From contig NZ_CAESCH010000001.1 in NCBI RefSeq assembly GCF_903166545.1, positions 3,290,001-3,354,000 on the forward strand: DNA of 64,000 nt. Reading direction: 5' to 3'. Under the pieces are notes generated by a model, which did not search any database, had not been told where the DNA came from, and was given only the letters and a program-made list of their open reading frames with translations. Positions 26,788 through 35,989 of this stretch are shown here, one piece after another (the stretch's first letter is position 1; each line of letters begins with the position of its first letter). Origin of the DNA: Metabacillus schmidteae. Its GTDB lineage: Bacteria > Bacillota > Bacilli > Bacillales > Bacillaceae. Made by a program: the position numbers and the translations under genes.

Positions 26788-26920
26788 GTCGCTTTCCCCT
26801 TCCTATCCAAGTTACTTCTATCTTTACACTATATTCGCTAAAAATTCCATTTAGCCTTCTTTGAATGGAAACTTCAATTTTGACCTTTCATTTCCTTAGA
26901 TACATCCATTTCTAAACCAA

Positions 26921-26943
26921 GAAAAGGCATTAGCTGCCTTTTC
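26921..26943 (-). terminator. Terminator of the penicillin-binding protein gene
   Basis: GAAAAGGCA and TGCCTTTTC form a tight hairpin 14 nt past the stop codon. Confidence 0.75.
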
Positions 26944-26956
26944 TCAAAATAAAACA

Positions 26957-29071
26957 CTATCTTTTGCTTTCTAATTTTATGGAAAGTTTTTTCCCTTTCG
27001 TTTCTTTACCCTTAGGAATACTTTGTGAGGTCACATACCCGTTCCCCTCATGCTCGATTTCTAAGCCGGTTAAGCTGCCTAGTTTCATAACATCAGATAA
27101 GCTCCATCCGATGATATCAGGCATTACTGTTTTTCCGTCTGTTTTAATTAATACTTTTGACCCTTTTAACAGCTCAGTACCTTCATTTGGATCTGTCTGA
27201 ACTATTTTCTCTCCCTTGCCAAGTACGATTGGATCCAAGCCTTTTTCTTTTAGAATGCTGATAGTATTCTTAACAGACTGATCTTTGTTTGCAGTCATCG
27301 TGATTGATGTTACTTCATTACTGTTGCTTTTTGTATTATTCACATCTGATGTAGCATTTAACGTTTTCAAACCATAGTCCATAACCGGGTTAAATATTTC
27401 AGATACGGCATTTGCTCCAACTTGATCTGCTTTCAGATTAGGTTTTTCTACGGCTACATAAACGATAAGCCTTGGATCCTTTGCAGGAGCCATACCTAAA
27501 AATGAAAAGATATAATTGTTTCTTCCAACCTGATAATGCCCTTGTCCATCAGGTATTTGGGCAGTTCCTGTTTTACCGGCAACCTGAAAATCTTTTAATT
27601 GAAAATAACTTCCTGTACCGTCCGTTACTACAGAAGCAAGTAAATCTCTTGTTTTTTTTGCTGTTTCTACACTAATAGGTTTATTCGTTACTTTAGGTTC
27701 GTTTTCTTTAAGTGTTTTTCCATTTTCATCAGTCATTTTCTTTATGATGTATGGCTTCATCATCTTACCATCGTTGGCGATTGACGAAGCTGCGGTTACT
27801 AATTGAAGAGGAGTAAAAATAGACCCTTGTCCGAATGCTGTTGTTGCTTTTTCAACAGGATATTTGTACAAAATTTCACCTTTTTCTTCATTACTCAATT
27901 CTATACCTGTTTTTTTATCAAATCCAAATTCCTGTAAGTAATGATAAAATTGATCAAATCCTAATTTATCTTTAGCTAATATCGTAAATGCAACATTTGA
28001 TGAACGCTGAACTCCCTCATCAAATGTAATCATTCCCCATCCGTTATCATTGTGATCGTGAATTAATTCACCTGTAACTTCAATGGAACCTGATTTATAT
28101 TTTTCACTGCCATGATAAACACCTTCGTTGATGGCAGCTGCCAATGTGAAAATTTTCATAGTAGAACCCGGTTCGAATGGATATGACATTGCATAGTTTA
28201 AATAATTCACTTCATTCTCTTTATTTGGATAGATTGAAGGGCGATTACTTAGTGCAAGTATTTCACCTGTTTTAGAATCCATAACAACACCGATAATTTT
28301 TTCAGGATTGTATTTTTTAACAACACTATTCATAGAATCTTCTAAAATCGTCTGAATGTTCATATCCAAAGTTGTATAAATATTATTCCCGTTTTGAGGA
28401 GACTTAGATTCTGTTTCTTCTTGTGGTAGTTCGTAGCCAAATCCATTAAACCCATCAATTTTCCTTTTTATGTACCCGTCAGTTCCCAATAATTCTTTGG
28501 AATATTCCTTCTCAATTCCCGAAATTCCCTTACCATCAAAATCAGTAATTCCTACGATATGTGAAGAAAAATCACCTAAAGGGTACGTTCTTCGAATGTC
28601 TGGAGCAAATGTTATGCCTGGAAGTTCAAGATCACTAATTTCTTTCATTTGCGAAAAGGTTAAGTTTCTCCCTATCTTACCTAATTCGACTTGATATGCT
28701 TTACTATCACTTAATAATTGTTCAATTTCTTCAGGATCCGTATCTAATACTTTCGCTAATTGCTTTGCCGTATTTGGAATATCTTTGATGTGATTTGGAG
28801 CTTTATCACTAAGTACACCTATAATCGTGTATACTTGTGAATCTACTGCAATTTTTTCACCATCCCTTGTTAGTATTTCTCCGTTTTTACCTTCTAAAAT
28901 ACCCTCTTTGGTTATTCGTGCTTCTTTATTTTCAACAAGGTTTACACCATCTATTGATCCAGTGACCATGATATAAACAAAACGAAAGAAGATGACTAAA
29001 AATAAACTAAGAAAAATGATTGCTAGAAATGCAGAACCCCGATTCATATTGGCTAACTTTTTGAATTCCAT
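26957..29071 (-). CDS. Class B penicillin-binding protein (PBP2B/SpoVD type) with PASTA domains
   Basis: A 704-residue transpeptidase anchored by one N-terminal helix (residues 14-37). The dimerisation domain is followed by the transpeptidase domain with PGSTMK (Ser303), RSSN (about 356-359) and VAGKTGTAQ (about 500). Two PASTA repeats fill the C-terminus (from about residue 585). The length is close to B. subtilis PbpB (716). It is not in a division/cell-wall cluster here, so it is probably a paralogue of the main PbpB or SpoVD; which role it has cannot be told from the sequence. Confidence 0.9.
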   Translation of the reverse strand: MEFKKLANMNRGSAFLAIIFLSLFLVIFFRFVYIMVTGSIDGVNLVENKEARITKEGILEGKNGEILTRDGEKIAVDSQVYTIIGVLSDKAPNHIKDIPNTAKQLAKVLDTDPEEIEQLLSDSKAYQVELGKIGRNLTFSQMKEISDLELPGITFAPDIRRTYPLGDFSSHIVGITDFDGKGISGIEKEYSKELLGTDGYIKRKIDGFNGFGYELPQEETESKSPQNGNNIYTTLDMNIQTILEDSMNSVVKKYNPEKIIGVVMDSKTGEILALSNRPSIYPNKENEVNYLNYAMSYPFEPGSTMKIFTLAAAINEGVYHGSEKYKSGSIEVTGELIHDHNDNGWGMITFDEGVQRSSNVAFTILAKDKLGFDQFYHYLQEFGFDKKTGIELSNEEKGEILYKYPVEKATTAFGQGSIFTPLQLVTAASSIANDGKMMKPYIIKKMTDENGKTLKENEPKVTNKPISVETAKKTRDLLASVVTDGTGSYFQLKDFQVAGKTGTAQIPDGQGHYQVGRNNYIFSFLGMAPAKDPRLIVYVAVEKPNLKADQVGANAVSEIFNPVMDYGLKTLNATSDVNNTKSNSNEVTSITMTANKDQSVKNTISILKEKGLDPIVLGKGEKIVQTDPNEGTELLKGSKVLIKTDGKTVMPDIIGWSLSDVMKLGSLTGLEIEHEGNGYVTSQSIPKGKETKGKKLSIKLESKR

Positions 29072-29230
29072 TGTATACCTCTTTTGCTTTTTAAAATATC
29101 TTATAGGAATATTTTAACATACCTCTTTACTAATATCGAAAAAATAGGACTTTATATATAAACACATTTTAAATAAAGCTGTTTACACATATTTGATTTT
29201 TTTTTATCAGTTCAAGGTAAAAATTAGTCC

Positions 29231-29248
29231 GTTCCATTGCGCTGTAGA
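29231..29248. repeat. Remnant of the Bacillus palindromic repeat
   Basis: GTTCCATTGCGCTGTAGA matches 16 of 18 positions of the repeat end at 18130-18147. Nothing further of the element follows, so it looks like a decayed fragment. Confidence 0.5.
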
Positions 29249-29276
29249 GTTAAGCAAATTCATAAACACCTCATAG

Positions 29277-29328
29277 AAAAAGGTGAATAAAAAATGTGGT
29301 TTACCAGCATTTTTCATTCACCTTTTGT
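29277..29328 (-). terminator. Extended hairpin terminator of the DnaJ-zinc-finger-like gene
   Basis: AAAAGGTGAAT, then AAAATG and TGG, pair back with CCA, CATTTT and ATTCACCTTTT, giving a long imperfect stem followed on the minus strand by a T-rich stretch. Confidence 0.7.
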
Positions 29329-29346
29329 TTATAAACATAATTATAG

Positions 29347-29526
29347 TTAACTAGATTTTAACCATTTTAATAAACCAACTTTGCCCTGGCCTTCGCATGT
29401 GGCACATGCGATAATCCCCTGACCGTCACAAGTAATACATGGCTGGTTACCTACAAGCCTAAACCCTTCTCCAGAACAGTCTTTGCAATTGAAATGTTTA
29501 CTTCCATCACAGCTTTTACACTTCAT
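29347..29526 (-). CDS. Small DnaJ-type Cys-rich zinc-binding protein
   Basis: Start at ATG 29526 after CAGGAGGG; 59 residues. Four CxxC(D/S/E)G motifs occur in a row (CKSCDGSK, CKDCSGEG, CITCDGQG, CATCEGQG), the pattern of the DnaJ central zinc domain, and nothing else. It should bind two zinc ions. Small proteins of this kind (YuiA-like) are common in Bacillus; role unknown. Confidence 0.75.
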   Translation of the reverse strand: MKCKSCDGSKHFNCKDCSGEGFRLVGNQPCITCDGQGIIACATCEGQGKVGLLKWLKSS

Positions 29527-29786
29527 ATGATTGCCCTCCTGTTTCAATATTGGAGCTTTAGAAAGATTCGTATTTAGCAACTACAGGATATGCTTCAACT
29601 ATTAGTTTGTAAGATTTGCTCTCAAATATATTATATTTTAGTCGTTGAGGGCTTATGATTGGTTAAGAATACAAAATCATAACCTTTTTATGACACATAT
29701 TACAGTTTATCTACAAAATCATGTTACATCTTATTTTCCTTTATCCCATGCGTGATGGACATTTTTTAAAACTTATATAGCTATGC

Positions 29787-31127
29787 CTAAATTCTAATAT
29801 ACTTATCAATAAAATCTGTCGTTGTTTCTCCTTTATGAAAAGCAGGATGTGCAACCACTTTTTTTAGTAATGGGATATTGGTTTTGATACCTTCTACGGT
29901 ATAGTTGGAAAGTGCGCTTTCAAGTTTTGTAAGGGCCTCTTTTCTACTCTCCCCTTTCACAATAAGCTTCGCAATCATTGGATCATAAAACGGTGAGACG
30001 TTTGACTTTCCATGTACCCCCAGTTCATGTCTGATCCCTTCTCCTTCAGGTAGACTAAGCTTTGTGATACTTCCTGGCGAAGGATAAAATGTAACTGGAT
30101 CTTCTGCATAAATTCTCGTTTCAATGGCATGACCATTACACTTTATAGCACTTTGATCAAGCTGTAATGGTTCCCCAGCTGCGATCCGCAGCTGCTGTTC
30201 GACTATATCAATTCCAGTTATTTCTTCTGTGACAGGGTGCTCCACTTGTAATCTTGTGTTCATTTCCAAAAAATAGAACGTTGAGTTTTCGTCAACTAAA
30301 TACTCGATTGTTCCGGCATTTGTATAGCCAATTGCTTTAGCTGCTTGAATGGAGGCCTCCCCCATTTTTCTTCTTAGATGATCATCAAGAAACGGTGATG
30401 GTGCTTCTTCTACGATTTTTTGATGTCTACGTTGAATCGAACATTCCCTTTCTCCTAAATAAACAGTATTCCCATACGTATCTGCCAAAATTTGAACCTC
30501 AATATGTCTTGGATTTTCAATATATTTTTCCAGATACATCTCTTCATTACTAAAAAAAGCTTTTGCCCGTTTTTGATTTCCTTCATACGCTTTCGTCAAT
30601 TCCGTATCAGACTTCACAATCTGCATTCCAATACCCCCGCCACCCGCAGAGGCTTTTAACATGATTGGGTAACCTATTTTTTGGGCTATTTCCAAAGCTT
30701 CTTCTGTATTGGTGATGGAAGTTGTGACGCCAGGTACAATCGGAACTCCAGCTTGTTGCATTGTAAGTCGAGCTTCAATTTTACTCCCCATCGAGGCAAT
30801 GGCTTTAGCAGAGGGACCTATAAACACAATTCCCTCTGCTTCACATCTTTTTGCAAACAAGGGATTTTCAGAGAGAAAGCCATAACCGGGATGAATTGCT
30901 TCGGCACCTGACTTTTTTGCCACTTCTATGATATTATCAATCTTTAAATAGCTTTCTGTTACCCGGGGGCCACCGACAAGATAGGCTTCATCAGCTAGAT
31001 TTACATGTGGGGCTTTTTCGTCTACCTCTGAAAAAATCGCAACTGTCTTTATGTCTAACCTCTTACATGTCCTAATGACTCGTACGGCAATTTCACCTCG
31101 ATTGGCTATAAGGATTTTCTTGAACAT
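29787..31127 (-). CDS. Biotin carboxylase subunit of an acyl-CoA carboxylase (YngH-like)
   Basis: A 446-residue ATP-grasp enzyme. FKKILIANRGEIAVRVIRTCKR, AIHPGYGFLSEN, the glycine-rich loop KASAGGGGIGM, and FLEMNTRLQVEHPVTE near residue 290 are complete. It carboxylates biotin on the separate carrier at 34806-35018. It is the last gene of the five-gene catabolic operon, where it probably acts in 3-methylcrotonyl-CoA carboxylation rather than in fatty-acid synthesis. Confidence 0.88.
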   Translation of the reverse strand: MFKKILIANRGEIAVRVIRTCKRLDIKTVAIFSEVDEKAPHVNLADEAYLVGGPRVTESYLKIDNIIEVAKKSGAEAIHPGYGFLSENPLFAKRCEAEGIVFIGPSAKAIASMGSKIEARLTMQQAGVPIVPGVTTSITNTEEALEIAQKIGYPIMLKASAGGGGIGMQIVKSDTELTKAYEGNQKRAKAFFSNEEMYLEKYIENPRHIEVQILADTYGNTVYLGERECSIQRRHQKIVEEAPSPFLDDHLRRKMGEASIQAAKAIGYTNAGTIEYLVDENSTFYFLEMNTRLQVEHPVTEEITGIDIVEQQLRIAAGEPLQLDQSAIKCNGHAIETRIYAEDPVTFYPSPGSITKLSLPEGEGIRHELGVHGKSNVSPFYDPMIAKLIVKGESRKEALTKLESALSNYTVEGIKTNIPLLKKVVAHPAFHKGETTTDFIDKYIRI

Positions 31128-31157
31128 ATTCCCAGCTCACTTTCTCTGTCCTTTTTA

Positions 31158-32297
31158 CTAACACCCAATTTGTCGAGCAATGACCATTCGTTGAACTTCT
31201 GAAGTCCCTTCACCGATTTCTAATAATTTTGCATCCCGAAAAAACCTTTCCACTTGGTATTCCTTCATATATCCATATCCTCCATGAATTTGGATAGCCT
31301 GATCACATACCTTCATACACATTTCAGAAGAGAATAATTTCGCGATTGCCGCTTCCTTTTTAAAAACCTTACCTTGATCTTTCAGCCAGGCAGCTTTGTA
31401 TACCATATTTCTTGCCAGCTCAATATTCATGGCCATATCAGCAAGCTTAAATTGGATCGCTTGAAAGCTAGATAGACTTTTGCCAAACTGTTTCCGCTCT
31501 TTAGCATATTGTAGTGACTTTTCATAGGCACCTTGAGCAATCCCAACTGCCATTGCAGCTATTCCAATTCTTCCCCCATCAAGAGTAGCTAAAAATTGCT
31601 TATAGCCTTTTCCTTCCTCTCCAAGAAGATTTTCCTTTGGAATTGTCACATCCTCTAAAATAAGTTCAGCTGTATTTGATGAATTCAAGCCCATCTTTTC
31701 GTAATTAGCGTTTACTGTAAATCCATCTGCATCTGTCGGAACTAAGAAGGCGCTTATACCGTTGGTACCTTTCGTTCGATCTGTCACAGCTGTGATCGCT
31801 AAATTCTTTGCGAAGCTGGCATTTGTTATAAAACATTTACTTCCAGATAATAACCATTTTTCGTTCTTTAATAAGGCAGTTGTTTGAGTCCCGCCTGCAT
31901 CAGAGCCGGCATTTGGTTCAGTTAATCCAAAAGCTCCTAAATATTCTCCTTTACATAAAGGAGCAAGATAGGTTTCTTTTTGTTTTTCAGTTCCGAATAA
32001 ATAAATCGGTGCTGCTCCTAATGAAATATGAGCCGAATAGGTGATACCAGTTGAGCCGCAAACCCTGCTCAATTCTTCTACAACGATCGCAAAGCATGTT
32101 GTATCTGCATCAGCACCACCATATTTCTCTGGAAAAGGCAGTCCCATCATTCCTAATTCTGCTAATTGATCAAATACGTCTTTTGGAAATGCCCCTGTTT
32201 TATCTCTTTCATCTGCACCTGGTGCAACTTCTTCATCAGCAAAATCACGTATTAATTTCCGTATCATGTCTTGTTCTTTTGATAATGTAAAATCCAT
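31158..32297 (-). CDS. Acyl-CoA dehydrogenase (YngJ-like, isovaleryl/short-chain type)
   Basis: Start taken at ATG 32297 (MDFTLSKEQDMIRK), the usual family N-terminus. The 379-residue FAD enzyme shows AFGLTEPNAGSDAGG, CFITNA, the DGGRIGIAAMAVGIAQGA helix, and IHGGYGYMKEYQVERFFRDAK with the C-terminal IGEGTSEVQR. The operon suggests isovaleryl-CoA as substrate. The gap to the downstream biotin carboxylase is 30 nt. Confidence 0.88.
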   Translation of the reverse strand: MDFTLSKEQDMIRKLIRDFADEEVAPGADERDKTGAFPKDVFDQLAELGMMGLPFPEKYGGADADTTCFAIVVEELSRVCGSTGITYSAHISLGAAPIYLFGTEKQKETYLAPLCKGEYLGAFGLTEPNAGSDAGGTQTTALLKNEKWLLSGSKCFITNASFAKNLAITAVTDRTKGTNGISAFLVPTDADGFTVNANYEKMGLNSSNTAELILEDVTIPKENLLGEEGKGYKQFLATLDGGRIGIAAMAVGIAQGAYEKSLQYAKERKQFGKSLSSFQAIQFKLADMAMNIELARNMVYKAAWLKDQGKVFKKEAAIAKLFSSEMCMKVCDQAIQIHGGYGYMKEYQVERFFRDAKLLEIGEGTSEVQRMVIARQIGC

Positions 32298-32340
32298 CCT
32301 CTCACAAACCCCTTTCATTTAAGGTGATTTACATGATTGT

Positions 32341-33870
32341 TTAAACAGGGTGAACAGGGTGCTTTTTTTCTGAAAAGATGACATACTTTGAAAAATATGC
32401 TTCAAAACGAACTTGTAATTCACTCCTTAAAGCATTCGCAGGAATGACACCATCGATAATCATTTCTGATGCTAGTCGGTAAATATCAATATCTTCCCGA
32501 TATTCCTCACGCTTTTCTTGAATAAAACGACCACGCTCTTCGGCCGAAAGCTCAGCAATTTTATTTGCATAGACTGCATTCACAGCTGCTTCAGGACCCA
32601 TAACGGCAATGGATGCACTTGGTAATGCTAAGCAACAATCAGGTTCAAACGCCGGACCGGCCATTGCGTATAAACCTGCACCATATGCCTTTCTGACAAT
32701 TATCGAGATTTTTGGTACAGTCGCTTCAGCCATACTAGAAATCATCTTTGCTCCATGACGGATAATACCTGCCCGTTCGACTTTTGTTCCAATCATAAAG
32801 CCTGGTATATCTGCTAAAAATAGCAACGGAATATGAAAAGCATCACATAACGAAATAAATTTTGCTGCTTTATCTGCAGAATCATGGAAAAGCACGCCGC
32901 CTTTCACACGGGGTTGATTCGCAATAATCCCAACAGATTGACCATTTATCCGACTAAGCCCAGTAATCAGCTCAGGAGCAAAAAGTTGCTTGATTTCAAA
33001 AAATGAATTTTCATCAATGACTCTCTCTATGAGGTCATACATATTAAAAGGTGCATTTTGATTTGCTGGAATGATCTCTTCGATCGATTGTTCAAATTGT
33101 TTGGGAGGTACTGCTTCAACAATTGGTGGTTTTTTCAGGTAACTTGCAGGGAAGTATGTGAGGTATTGTTGTGCAAGAGTGATCGCTTCAGTTTCTGATT
33201 TTGCTAAGATATCTCCACAACCTGAGACAGAGCAATGCATTCTAGCTCCACCCATTTCTTCAAGCGAGACTTTTTCCCCTATGACCATCTCAGCCATCCG
33301 GGGTGATCCCAAGTACATTGAAGCGTTTCCTTCTACCATAATTACAACATCACAAAAAGCAGGAATATAGGCTCCACCGGCGGCTGAAGGGCCAAACAAC
33401 AAGCAAATTTGCGGCACTTTTCCAGATAGCTTAACTTGATTATAAAAAATTCTCCCTGCACCACGACGACCTGGAAACATATCAACTTGATCTGTAATCC
33501 TCGCTCCGGCCGAGTCAACAAGATAAAGCATTGGAACAAGTAACTTTTCTGCTGTTTCTTGAATTCGAATCATTTTTTCAACTGTTTTTGCTCCCCATGA
33601 TCCTGCTTTAATGGTAGAATCATTTGCCATTACACAAACAGTTTGCCCATTGATTTTTCCGATTCCTGTTACAACACCGTCAGCTGGGAATCCGTCTTGT
33701 TGAAAGTTAGCTAAAAGACCATCTTCTAATGATAATCCTTCGTCAAGTAATAATTGGAGTCGTTCGCGAACAAAGAGTTTTCCTTTTTCTTTGTTTTTTG
33801 TATGATACTTGCTTGGTCCGCCTGTTTTTATTTGCTGAATGCGGTTCCTTAATGTTTCGTCATTTGACAA
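32341..33870 (-). CDS. Acyl-CoA carboxylase carboxyltransferase (YngE-like)
   Basis: A 509-residue carboxyltransferase of the propionyl/methylcrotonyl-CoA type. It begins at TTG, six nt after AGGAGGG. LLDEGLSLEDGLLANF, the acyl-CoA site CLLFGPSAAGGAYIPAFCD and the second-half GFMIGTKVERAGIIRHGAKM are present. It contains both beta- and alpha-type crotonase halves in one chain, as in this family. It follows the HMG-CoA lyase gene by 14 nt. Confidence 0.88.
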   Translation of the reverse strand: MSNDETLRNRIQQIKTGGPSKYHTKNKEKGKLFVRERLQLLLDEGLSLEDGLLANFQQDGFPADGVVTGIGKINGQTVCVMANDSTIKAGSWGAKTVEKMIRIQETAEKLLVPMLYLVDSAGARITDQVDMFPGRRGAGRIFYNQVKLSGKVPQICLLFGPSAAGGAYIPAFCDVVIMVEGNASMYLGSPRMAEMVIGEKVSLEEMGGARMHCSVSGCGDILAKSETEAITLAQQYLTYFPASYLKKPPIVEAVPPKQFEQSIEEIIPANQNAPFNMYDLIERVIDENSFFEIKQLFAPELITGLSRINGQSVGIIANQPRVKGGVLFHDSADKAAKFISLCDAFHIPLLFLADIPGFMIGTKVERAGIIRHGAKMISSMAEATVPKISIIVRKAYGAGLYAMAGPAFEPDCCLALPSASIAVMGPEAAVNAVYANKIAELSAEERGRFIQEKREEYREDIDIYRLASEMIIDGVIPANALRSELQVRFEAYFSKYVIFSEKKHPVHPV

Positions 33871-33884
33871 TGACAGTCCCTCCT

Positions 33885-34793
33885 TTAGTGTTTTTTATTC
33901 TGATAAACAAGTAAACTATGACTTGATAAAGGTCTGCCGAGTCGCTCTTGAATATATACCGACGCTTTGAGGAGTTCAGACATATCAACTCCTGTTTGAA
34001 TGTCCATCTTATGGAGCATGTACAGAAGATCGTCTGTTGCGACATTTCCTGAAGCCCCTGGTGCATAGGGACAACCACCTAACCCACCTAAAGAGCTATC
34101 AAATGTTATGATCCCCGCATCCAAGGAAGCGGTTACATTAGCGAGCGCTGTTCCTCTTGTATTGTGATAATGCATGGCAATTTGCTTTGCTGAAAACCTT
34201 TTAAGTAATGTATTTAGTAACTCTTGTACCTGCTTGGGAGTTGCTACACCGATTGTGTCACCTAAAGAAATTTCATAAACACCCATTTCAAGTAATTTGT
34301 CACATAGTTTAAGGATTTTTTGATGAGAAATTTCTCCCTCATATGGACAACCAAAAACTGTAGAAAGATATCCTCGAACAGATTTACCTGAACGTTTTGC
34401 ATCATGAATAACAGATTGTAAGATTGGTAGAGTGTCTTGAATTGATTTATTCATATTTTTCATATTATGTGTCTCACTTACAGAGAGAAAAACAGACACT
34501 TCATCAATATTTGACTCTATAGCCTTTTCAAGTCCCTTTTGATTCGGTACAAGTGCTGCATATCGTACCCCTTTTTCACGATTGATCGATTTGACGACTT
34601 GTTCTGAATCTGCTAAAGCTGGTATCCACTTTGGATGAACAAAGGAGGTAACTTCTATATATGATAAACCAGTACGTGACAACTGATTAATCAAATGCAC
34701 CTTATCTACTGTCGGTACAAAAATCTCTTCATTCTGTAACCCGTCACGAGGACCTACCTCTTTAATTGTTACAGCTTGCGGCCATTTCAACAT
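33885..34793 (-). CDS. Hydroxymethylglutaryl-CoA lyase (YngG-like)
   Basis: A 302-residue TIM-barrel lyase; ATG after AAAGGAGAGG. EVGPRDGLQNE at the N-terminus, EVTSFVHPKWIPALAD, SLGDTIGVATP and SLGGLGGCPYAPGASGNVATDD (catalytic cysteine near 266) are all in place. It cleaves HMG-CoA to acetoacetate and acetyl-CoA, the last step of leucine breakdown. It lies 12 nt after the biotin carrier gene. Confidence 0.92.
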   Translation of the reverse strand: MLKWPQAVTIKEVGPRDGLQNEEIFVPTVDKVHLINQLSRTGLSYIEVTSFVHPKWIPALADSEQVVKSINREKGVRYAALVPNQKGLEKAIESNIDEVSVFLSVSETHNMKNMNKSIQDTLPILQSVIHDAKRSGKSVRGYLSTVFGCPYEGEISHQKILKLCDKLLEMGVYEISLGDTIGVATPKQVQELLNTLLKRFSAKQIAMHYHNTRGTALANVTASLDAGIITFDSSLGGLGGCPYAPGASGNVATDDLLYMLHKMDIQTGVDMSELLKASVYIQERLGRPLSSHSLLVYQNKKH

Positions 34794-34805
34794 ATCCTCT
34801 CCTTT

Positions 34806-35018
34806 TTAGTCAATTTCAATTAAAGTGTCTCCTTCATTCACAAAATCTCCTTCATTGAAAAGAATCTTTTTGACAATCCCTTTTGTGTCTGCAGCAATTG
34901 GAATCTCCATTTTCATTGATTCCAAGATTACGACCTCTTGACCAGCTTCCACGTTGTCACCGACACTCACAAGAATTTTCCATATACTACCTGCCATATT
35001 GGCATCTATATTGCTCAT
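34806..35018 (-). CDS. Biotin carrier (biotin/lipoyl attachment) protein
   Basis: A 70-residue single-domain carrier with the biotinylation motif ESMKMEI (Lys35) and the symmetric GDNVEAGQEV and GDFVNEGDTL hairpins. The ATG follows GTGAGGGG. It is the first gene of the operon and supplies the biotin swung between the carboxylase (29787) and the carboxyltransferase (32341). Confidence 0.92.
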   Translation of the reverse strand: MSNIDANMAGSIWKILVSVGDNVEAGQEVVILESMKMEIPIAADTKGIVKKILFNEGDFVNEGDTLIEID

Positions 35019-35141
35019 AATTTCCCCTCACTTTTATTGAACATAATAAATTCTTTACTTATTACTATCTTATTCGGGAAAATGGACGTTATAATCGAAA
35101 TATAGTATTTTGATTATTTAGATAAATCAGGTAAATATAAC

Positions 35142-35173
35142 AAAAAGCCAACACAATTTGCATTGGCTTTTTT
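35142..35173. terminator. Bidirectional terminator upstream of the catabolic operon
   Basis: AAAAAGCCAA pairs with TTGGCTTTTTT around an 11-nt loop. It touches the end of the small zinc-ribbon gene. Confidence 0.82.
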
Positions 35174-35330
35174 ACTTATTTCTACAAAATTTACAAACCT
35201 TTATTAGCTCATTTTCTACTGTTCGATGAGGATATACAAGCTTAATTCTTGTTTTTCCACATAAGGGGCATGTTCCCCGCCCTTTTGAAGGCAATGATTT
35301 TAATGTTTTTCCTCTATATCTTTTTGCCAA
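35172..35330 (-). CDS. Small zinc-ribbon protein, 52 residues
   Basis: The frame runs from TTG 35330, ten nt after GGAG, to TAA at 35172. The product is basic (AKRYRGKTLKSLPSKGRG) with two cysteine pairs, TCPLCGK and VCKFCRNK, 23 residues apart, a zinc-ribbon layout. It ends in a good terminator and has no competing frame. The family is not recognised; a nucleic-acid or ribosome-binding role is only a guess from composition. Confidence 0.62.
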   Translation of the reverse strand: MAKRYRGKTLKSLPSKGRGTCPLCGKTRIKLVYPHRTVENELIKVCKFCRNK

Positions 35331-35431
35331 TTTTCTTCAACTCCATCCATAGGTTGTTTCCATATAATACGGATGGATATAAAGAAATGCTCTGGGACAA
35401 ACGTGTGTTTTTTACTTCATTTTATATTTTT

Positions 35432-35863
35432 CTAAAAAAGCTTTTTAAAAAACCGAATGACACTATTTTCATCATGTTCTTCTTTTCGTTCTGTTTTCTC
35501 ATCTTTTGTTATGTAGATATCCTCTATGTTCACTGCATGATCATATGCTAATACAAGACCCAAGTCACTATCATGCTCTTTATTTGTTGAAAGTGAAAAT
35601 TTATTTCCAACTTTGTTGGCTAATTTAATATAGTCAGAAAGGTAGGAGTAGTTCATATTTCCATTGAGAAAAAGTGTGGCCTCGTTGTTTTTAGACATTA
35701 AATTTTCCACTTCCTTATATGTACCAGGCTCTCTGACTTGTGACTTTGTAAGGACGACAACAACTCGCTCACGCAATGTTCCTAAAAACTTACGACGTTC
35801 ATCCGGATTTATTTCTCGTGGTCCGTGGATACCTTGTTGTATATACTCATCTAGACGATCCAT
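35432..35863 (-). CDS. yueI: YueI family (DUF1694) protein
   Basis: A 143-residue protein; ATG after GGAGGGAG. The N-terminal DEYIQQGIHGPREINPDERRKFLGTLRERVVV and the central LMSKNNEATLFLNGNMNYSYL are diagnostic of YueI/DUF1694, a family in Bacilli with an L7Ae-like fold prediction and no defined role. Stand-alone gene. Confidence 0.85.
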   Translation of the reverse strand: MDRLDEYIQQGIHGPREINPDERRKFLGTLRERVVVVLTKSQVREPGTYKEVENLMSKNNEATLFLNGNMNYSYLSDYIKLANKVGNKFSLSTNKEHDSDLGLVLAYDHAVNIEDIYITKDEKTERKEEHDENSVIRFFKKLF

Positions 35864-35989
35864 GATCTCCCTCCAATCCTCTATATTGTATCCTTTTTTA
35901 TCGTTTATTTACAAACATACACATTCGGATTTTAAGTTTTCATAATTATATTATGTTAACTGATAGGTAATGGAGCAACAAAGCTCCAC

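Noticed and set aside
35249..35551. A 100-codon open frame on the + strand
   Set aside because: It overlaps the zinc-ribbon gene and the end of yueI on the other strand, has low-complexity hydrophobic content and no ribosome site.
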